Notes under the pieces: generated by a model
Seen by the model: the letters and a program-made list of their open reading frames with translations, nothing else
Databases searched by the model: none
Told to the model about the DNA's origin: nothing
Position numbers and translations under genes: made by a program
Assembly (NCBI GenBank): GCA_963581435.1
Contig: CAUZOL010000093.1
Location: forward strand, 1-20,700
Direction of reading: 5' to 3'
Source: JABISG01 sp963581435
Lineage (GTDB): Bacteria > Planctomycetota > Planctomycetia > Planctomycetales > Planctomycetaceae
Length of the DNA stretch: 20,700 nt
Shown: piece after piece, positions 16,024 to 20,700 of the stretch
Numbering within the stretch: the first letter of the stretch is position 1
Layout: the number at the start of each line of letters is the position of its first letter

Positions 16024-17025
16024 ATGGCAACCACTTCGGATCTCGTGATCGAAGTCAACGATATTCGCAAGACGTATGTTGATGGACTTTTTCGCCGCCG
16101 TCGCGTTGAAGCACTCAAGGGTGTGTCGCTTCAGCTTGGGCGGGGTGAGGTTTTCGGTTTACTCGGGCCAAACGGAGCCGGGAAGACCACGCTGATTAAA
16201 GTCCTGCTCGGCATCGTGCGCAAAAGCGGCGGCAAGGCGTCGTTGTTGGGAAGGCCGATTGGTGAGCGACACAGCCGCAGCCGTGTCGGCTTTCTGCCGG
16301 AAAGTCACCGCTTCCCCCAACACCACACCGGGCTGACGGCGCTGGAACATTTTGGCGGTTTGAGCGGTATGACGATCCGCGAGATTCGCCAGAAAACACC
16401 CGGCCTGCTCGATATGGTGGGGCTTGGCGAATGGGGCAAAACGCCGGTCAAGAAATACTCCAAGGGAATGCAACAACGTCTCGGACTGGCGCAGGCGATG
16501 ATCCACGATCCGGATCTGTTGATTCTCGACGAACCAACCGACGGCGTCGATCCGGTCGGGCGCAAGGAAATGCGCGACATCATTCAACGGCTGAAGACTG
16601 AGGGCAAAACGATCTTCATCAACAGCCACTTACTGCAGGAAGTTGAACTCGTTTGCGACCGTGTGGCCATTCTCGATAAGGGCCGCGTCCGCCGCGAAGG
16701 AAGTATCGACGAACTGACGAACGTTCCCGACGCCGAATGCACCTTCCGACTGCTGTCGACGGAAACGGCCGCCCGCAAAGCGCTTGCCGGTCATTCGATC
16801 GCGCGGGCGGTGGCTCAATCGCCCAAACTGGTCGTTGTAACAGTTGCCGACGCGGATCAGGCAGCGGTGGATCGCTGTATCGACGATTTGCGCCGTGCGG
16901 AAATCAGCATCGTCTCGATCTTCAAAGCGCAGCGCACTTTGGAAGATGCGTTCATGGAAATTGTGGCCAATTCGTCGAAGGCTGGCGATTCAGAGATGGC
17001 GGAAGAATTGGAGATTGTGGAATGA
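16024..17025 (+). CDS. ABC-2 type exporter ATP-binding protein
   Basis: A 333-residue ATPase subunit that energises the permease encoded next. Walker A is GPNGAGKTT (48-56); the Q-loop region reads GFLPES (89-94), the Glu-containing variant seen in ABC-2 exporters; the signature is YSKGMQQR (145-152), a recognised departure from LSGGQ; Walker B is LLILDEP (165-171); the D-loop is GVDP; and the switch His is His202. A C-terminal extension of about 110 residues (223-333) is typical of this CcmA/NatA-like branch and ends in the DAFMEIV helix. AGGAG at 16012-16016, 7 bp before the ATG, supports the start. The gene ends in a 4-bp ATGA overlap with the permease, so stoichiometric translation is expected. 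The substrate is unknown. Confidence 0.95.
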   Translation: MATTSDLVIEVNDIRKTYVDGLFRRRRVEALKGVSLQLGRGEVFGLLGPNGAGKTTLIKVLLGIVRKSGGKASLLGRPIGERHSRSRVGFLPESHRFPQHHTGLTALEHFGGLSGMTIREIRQKTPGLLDMVGLGEWGKTPVKKYSKGMQQRLGLAQAMIHDPDLLILDEPTDGVDPVGRKEMRDIIQRLKTEGKTIFINSHLLQEVELVCDRVAILDKGRVRREGSIDELTNVPDAECTFRLLSTETAARKALAGHSIARAVAQSPKLVVVTVADADQAAVDRCIDDLRRAEISIVSIFKAQRTLEDAFMEIVANSSKAGDSEMAEELEIVE

Positions 17026-19340
17026 GACCGTATCTGGCAATTCTCAAGGACTCGTTCCGTGAGGCGATCGCCTCGCGTGTGCTGTTGATCCTGCTGATCG
17101 TGACAACGTTGGTGTTGTTGGCCATCGTGCCGATCTCGCTGACGGAAAAGCACCGCTCGCAATTTCAAATGGGCGACTTTCCCAACCCGCCCATCTTGGC
17201 GACGGCAATCAGGCTGGAAGCACAAGCGGATAGACCGACGCCTGGAAAGCAGATCGTCAAGTTCGCAAGTTTTCGTGGTGGGCCGTCCAGCAATGACGAT
17301 GACGGTCCGTCCAGCGATCAGATTCTCTCCCGGGGCATGTCTCAACCGTGGCTGCTCGTCGCCTATTTGCAATCGGTCCTCGATGAACCGGAATTTTATG
17401 AGCCGGCAGCATGGGAGGGGCTGGAACTGTCGGATGAAGCAGTAAGCCTGACCAAGACCAGCGCGGCGGACCTTTCGGAAGAGGACATCAGACGTCGGAA
17501 TCGATTACTGCTGGAAGCCGCATACCCACAACTGATTTCCAGTGACGCAGCCCGCGAAGTGTACCTGGGTTATGCGACGTATCAGACAAGTGTTCCGCTG
17601 CCAGTCTCCAAGGACGGCGCCCTCGCCTGGACACTGAATTTCTTCACCGATTACGTCCTGGGCGTGTTCGGTATCATGATCGCAATTCTGGTCACAGCGT
17701 CTTCCATCCCCAGAACGTATGAGGCGGGTGCGGTTGATCTGCTGCTGAGCAAGCCGCTCTCGCGAAGCGGTGTGTTCCTCACGAATTTCCTCGGCGGTTG
17801 CGCGTTCATTCTGCTCATCACATCCTATTTGATCATCGGCATGTGGTTGATTGGCGGGCTACGGCACGGCTACTGGAATCAGCGGTTCCTGCTGTGTATT
17901 CCGCTGTTGCTGTTCTTGTTCGCCATCTATTACAGCGTCTCAGCACTGGTTGGTGTGATTTGGAAAAACGCAATCGTGAGCATTTTTGTCACCATTGTAT
18001 TTTGGTGTTTCTGTTTCGCGATGTGGATGATCAAGTCAGGTGTCGAAGGCGCGATCATGGACCCGCAACGGCTGATCCGTCTGGTTGCGACCGATGACAC
18101 ACTGGTCGCGACCAATCAAGGTTTCGGCATCGGTGCCAACCGACAAACGAATATCTGGGATGAGAAAACTCAGACGTGGCGACCGGTGCTGGCGTCATCA
18201 AGCGCCCCGGCAGGCAGAGGGGGATTCACAATGTCGACCGCGAGTCCGCCAGTTTACGACGCACGCAAGAACCGTCTGCTGACCGTCGATCTGGCCGGCG
18301 ACGCGGTCGTCGCGGCGGACGACGAACAAATGACGAATCGTTGCCTGTACGTAGGCGATAACTCCGACGACTGGAATCGCACGATGTGGGCCTACGTTCC
18401 CGATGACGTGATGAACGTGTTTGTTACCCTCGACGGCCGATACATCCTCGTCGGTGCGACCGGAATTTACGAAGTGAGTTCGACGCGCGAGGTGGTGAAA
18501 GAGGTCAAGAAGGAAGATGCGAAAGAAGGAGAGAACCATCTGGATCGGTCGGCAACGAACTCCTTCTCGACCATTGGACCGGATAATTGGGGGCCGTACG
18601 GCGCAGTTTCCATGAATCCGCGTACCGCCGCGCTGGCTGTGCTGCGCGGACAGAATTTAACGATCTACGAACTCGATCAGGACGGGCATTACAACCAGCA
18701 ATCGTCAACACAGCTGGAAACCGACAACACGCAAACGATTGCGTTTGGCGATGCGGCCATCGGCGTGTCGTTTGCCGACGGGCGTGTTGACGTGCATGAC
18801 TCCAAGACGCTCAAGCTTCGCGAGACCTATCAGCCGTTCGAGGAGAACCGCGTCGTTCAACTCAAAGCATCGCCCGATGGCCGATGGCTTGCTGCGGTAT
18901 TCGAACACCGCCGGTTGTGGCTGTACGACGGCAGTAACAACACGGTATCGGAGCCGGATGTGGAGAACCCGGGAGACGTTTCGGCCGTCGCGTTTACAGC
19001 AGAGGGCGGTCTCGCCGTGGCCACCGATTTTGACCATGTGAGGCAGTACGACCCCGAGTCACTGGCGACGCAGCGGGTGTTTCATCCCAGCCTGGAGACG
19101 GGACCACGAATCTACTGGTACCTCGTTCGGCCAATCTACAACGTGTTTCCCAAGCCGGGCGAATTGGGCGACGTGGTCACCTATCTGGTCACCGAAAAAC
19201 GCACGAGCAGCGATACCGTTCAAGGCAGCCAGCCAATCGTCAAACAGCTCAACGTTTGGCAGCCGTTGTTATCCAACGTCGCTTTCCTCAGCGTCGTTCT
19301 CGCTCTGGCGTGCTTCTACGTGCATCGCAAAGATTTTTGA
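17022..19340 (+). CDS. ABC-2 permease with inserted extracytoplasmic beta-propeller
   Basis: The permease of the ABC exporter, 772 residues from the ATG at 17022. A longer open frame reaches back to 16737 inside the ATPase gene, but its first 95 residues are out-of-frame ATPase sequence. Six membrane helices are predicted: about 18-40, 203-228, 251-279, 287-313, 316-338 and 748-767. Between helices 2 and 3 is the ABC-2 coupling motif TYEAGAVDLLLSKPLSRS (232-249). Loop 1 (41-202) is large, and residues about 340-690 between helices 5 and 6 look like a WD40/quinoprotein-type propeller with repeated strands such as KASPDGRWLAAVF (615-627). With the N-terminus inside, both big loops face the periplasm. 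Family permeases are usually about 250-500 residues, so the propeller is an added module, perhaps for sensing or docking. A short KPGEL segment (711-715) leads into the last helix. Confidence 0.88.
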   Translation: MRPYLAILKDSFREAIASRVLLILLIVTTLVLLAIVPISLTEKHRSQFQMGDFPNPPILATAIRLEAQADRPTPGKQIVKFASFRGGPSSNDDDGPSSDQILSRGMSQPWLLVAYLQSVLDEPEFYEPAAWEGLELSDEAVSLTKTSAADLSEEDIRRRNRLLLEAAYPQLISSDAAREVYLGYATYQTSVPLPVSKDGALAWTLNFFTDYVLGVFGIMIAILVTASSIPRTYEAGAVDLLLSKPLSRSGVFLTNFLGGCAFILLITSYLIIGMWLIGGLRHGYWNQRFLLCIPLLLFLFAIYYSVSALVGVIWKNAIVSIFVTIVFWCFCFAMWMIKSGVEGAIMDPQRLIRLVATDDTLVATNQGFGIGANRQTNIWDEKTQTWRPVLASSSAPAGRGGFTMSTASPPVYDARKNRLLTVDLAGDAVVAADDEQMTNRCLYVGDNSDDWNRTMWAYVPDDVMNVFVTLDGRYILVGATGIYEVSSTREVVKEVKKEDAKEGENHLDRSATNSFSTIGPDNWGPYGAVSMNPRTAALAVLRGQNLTIYELDQDGHYNQQSSTQLETDNTQTIAFGDAAIGVSFADGRVDVHDSKTLKLRETYQPFEENRVVQLKASPDGRWLAAVFEHRRLWLYDGSNNTVSEPDVENPGDVSAVAFTAEGGLAVATDFDHVRQYDPESLATQRVFHPSLETGPRIYWYLVRPIYNVFPKPGELGDVVTYLVTEKRTSSDTVQGSQPIVKQLNVWQPLLSNVAFLSVVLALACFYVHRKDF

Positions 19341-19393
19341 GGGTACGGCCTGCGCTTGGGCTCGCGCTTATGTCAAAGCACGTAAGTGACATT

Positions 19394-19654
19394 CTACGAC
19401 GAAAACGGCTTCGATCTCAGAATGCCCGATCTGCCAAGCGATAGATACGATCCATATGCGGCGATGGCGGCGACGGCGAGCAGGCCCCCAAAACCGGTAC
19501 CCGAATACCATGCCGATGTGTCGGTCGTGATCGGCCAACTCAACAGGAAGATCGTCAACCGCAGGATCATAAACGCAAACAGGCCGTAACGAATCAGAAC
19601 GGTTACGTAAATGCACAGCAAAACGGCAAACAAAGCAATGTGAAGCGGAGGCAA
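19394..19654 (-). pseudogene. Remnant of a C-terminal membrane domain
   Basis: A frame of about 87 residues whose only possible start is a TTG (19654), with an in-frame stop a few codons upstream (19676-19678). It has two or three hydrophobic segments separated by SWPITTDTSAWYSG, then a helix ending YGSYLSLG. From memory, this hydrophobic-TDxSAWY-hydrophobic-YG pattern closes the membrane part of certain planctomycete proteins, including some serine/threonine kinases, so this is probably the 3' end of such a gene with the rest lost. A real small membrane protein is the alternative. It lies convergent to the ABC permease in a 477-bp otherwise gene-free gap. Confidence 0.45.
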
Positions 19655-19817
19655 ATTGAGCGCCAGTGTGTAACCTCATTCGCAATGATCGCGCCAATGA
19701 AGGGATGTTTGTCGTATACTGCATGCACGTGGCTGCAGCGTTCCTTTGATCGATCGTCGTTTTCATGACCGCGCACAATTTGCGGCGTTGACCTTCTCTT
19801 CGCCGTTAGAGGTTTCC

Positions 19818-20642
19818 ATGTCAAAAAGACTCCAATACTTCCCATTGATCCTTCTTTCGATTGTCTTTTTATCAATCGACGCGCGACTGGCTTCTGCGCA
19901 GCAGGCCGACAGTGCAGCCGTTCCTCAGGGGCCGGGGTGTCTTGTCGCGGACAATTTCTTTGCGGAAGAAGTCTGGGCGAAGGTTGGTGAAAGAACTTGC
20001 TTGAAGTGCCACAACATCAAAGGGGACGCGTCGGATAGCAAATTTCTGCTGCGCGACACCGCGAGCAATCAAACGGATCGCGAGGCCGCGCTGCTTCACA
20101 ATCGCAAGGCTTTTCAGCGTATCGCTGTAGCCAGGCAAGACGGAAAGTCGCTGCTGCTTTCAAAAATCACCGGTGGACTCGATCATGGCGGCGGGGTGGT
20201 ATTCGAGGCCGACTCGACCGGCTATCGAATCCTCAAGCGATATGTTCGTCGTTCCAGTGGCCTTCCCGATGATGGACCGGCCATCGCCAACTACGATGCG
20301 CCGCCGTTCTTTGACGGGATTGAAATGATCTCGCCGCGGCGATTGCTGAGACGCGTCACCTTGTCGCTGGTTGGACGACTTCCATCACAACATGAACAGG
20401 CGGCGGTTGAAAAGGACGGCCTGCAAGTGATAGACACGATCCTGGACAGCGTGATGCAGGAAGAGGCTTTCTACGAACGTCTGCGAGAAGCGTTCAACGA
20501 CATTCTGCTGACCGATGGCTATGACGGAAATGCCGAAACAGCATTCAGCTACAACCATTTTCATAAGACGCGGCTCTGGTATCAGCAGCGCGATCCAAAC
20601 GGTTCTTCACCGATTTTAATGGGTGTTTTCAGCACGGTTTGA
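19818..20642 (+). CDS. Secreted planctomycetal cytochrome / DUF1549-like protein, interrupted by IS end
   Basis: The start at 19818 is chosen over the in-frame ATG at 19746 because AGAGG lies 5 bp upstream and the protein then begins with a good signal peptide (MSKRLQYFPLILLSIVFLSI, cut near ASA27). A cytochrome heme site CLKCH is at 61-65, followed by a helical domain with the DUF1549-like RRLLRRVTLSLVGRLPS block. The family is large (commonly well over 600 residues), but this frame stops after 274 residues. Native sequence seems to run to about codon 261 (WYQQRDPN); the last 13 codons lie inside an IS end beginning at 20601. The gene is therefore probably inactivated here, with its 3' part beyond the element outside the window. 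Family members are paired with other planctomycete secreted proteins of unknown function. Confidence 0.8.
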   Translation: MSKRLQYFPLILLSIVFLSIDARLASAQQADSAAVPQGPGCLVADNFFAEEVWAKVGERTCLKCHNIKGDASDSKFLLRDTASNQTDREAALLHNRKAFQRIAVARQDGKSLLLSKITGGLDHGGGVVFEADSTGYRILKRYVRRSSGLPDDGPAIANYDAPPFFDGIEMISPRRLLRRVTLSLVGRLPSQHEQAAVEKDGLQVIDTILDSVMQEEAFYERLREAFNDILLTDGYDGNAETAFSYNHFHKTRLWYQQRDPNGSSPILMGVFSTV

Positions 20643-20700
20643 GTTTCAGTTTTCCACAGAAGAACAGGATGCGGGTGCGGTAGTTCGCAAAGTTGCGGAA
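20601..20700 (-). mobile_element. End of an ISL3-family insertion sequence (continues past window)
   Basis: The element appears to begin at 20601 with GGTTCTTCACCGATTTTAAT, which matches the GG-TCTT start of ISL3-family terminal inverted repeats as I remember them. It is followed 28 bp later by the 3' end of a transposase-like frame on the minus strand. The 8 bp before it (ATCCAAAC, 20593-20600) would be one copy of the 8-bp target duplication typical of the family. It interrupts the cytochrome gene in mid-domain. The other end lies outside the window. Confidence 0.7.
20629..20700 (-). CDS. ISL3-family transposase, C-terminal end only
   Basis: Minus-strand frame open from the right edge, reading FRNFANYRTRILFFCGKLKL and then KPC before a TGA at 20629-20631. 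The RNFxNYRxR motif close to the stop is the usual C-terminal ending of ISL3 (DDE) transposases as I recall them. The stop lies 28 bp inside the presumed IS end, which is normal spacing. The catalytic DDE residues are outside the window, so integrity cannot be judged. Confidence 0.65.
   Translation of the reverse strand, partial: FRNFANYRTRILFFCGKLKLKPC

Noticed and set aside
16737..17021. N-terminal extension of the ABC permease
   Set aside because: The added 95 residues are out-of-frame ATPase coding sequence; the ATGA overlap and a normal permease N-terminus mark 17022 as the start.

Overview
The window looks like chromosomal DNA of a planctomycete (phylum Planctomycetota). The evidence is a PVC-type CxxCH heme-binding domain at the left edge, a second secreted planctomycetal cytochrome at the right edge, a MoxR/DUF58/DUF4129 operon, and an ABC-2 permease carrying a beta-propeller. 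Genus cannot be assigned from the sequence alone.

Layout, left to right: (1) 3-737, 3' end of a large heme-binding CxxCH protein, facing a hisF-pilT pair on the minus strand. (2) 3227-7586, a probable surface-polysaccharide block: a membrane-anchored SGNH hydrolase (+) converging on a minus-strand pair, asnB-type amidotransferase then a GT4 glycosyltransferase, which overlap by 4 bp. (3) 7587-7980, a gene-free stretch with a short inverted-repeat element and a start-less coding remnant. (4) 7981-12084, a tight operon moxR - DUF58 - multi-TM DUF4129 protein, the last with a ~120-residue acidic Gly/Glu/Asp low-complexity loop. (5) 12280-14689, an amidohydrolase and a secreted six-repeat Kelch protein started by GTG behind a strong Shine-Dalgarno, facing a secreted HSL-type esterase on the minus strand. 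(6) 16024-19340, a two-gene ABC-2 exporter (ATPase, then permease, 4-bp overlap) whose permease has a predicted extracytoplasmic propeller between its last two membrane helices. (7) 19341-20700, a decaying region: a fragment of a membrane domain, then a secreted cytochrome/DUF1549-like gene cut at about codon 261 by what reads as the end of an ISL3-family insertion sequence. The last codons of its transposase lie on the minus strand at the window edge.

Most genes belong to familiar families. I see no phage, CRISPR array, tRNA or rRNA. The least ordinary items are the ABC permease with an inserted propeller, the acidic-loop DUF4129 protein in a MoxR operon without an adjacent transglutaminase, the IS interruption at the right edge, and the small remnants at 7609-7884 and 19394-19654. 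Family calls come from motifs read by eye. No database search was run, and membrane topologies are inferred from hydrophobicity.
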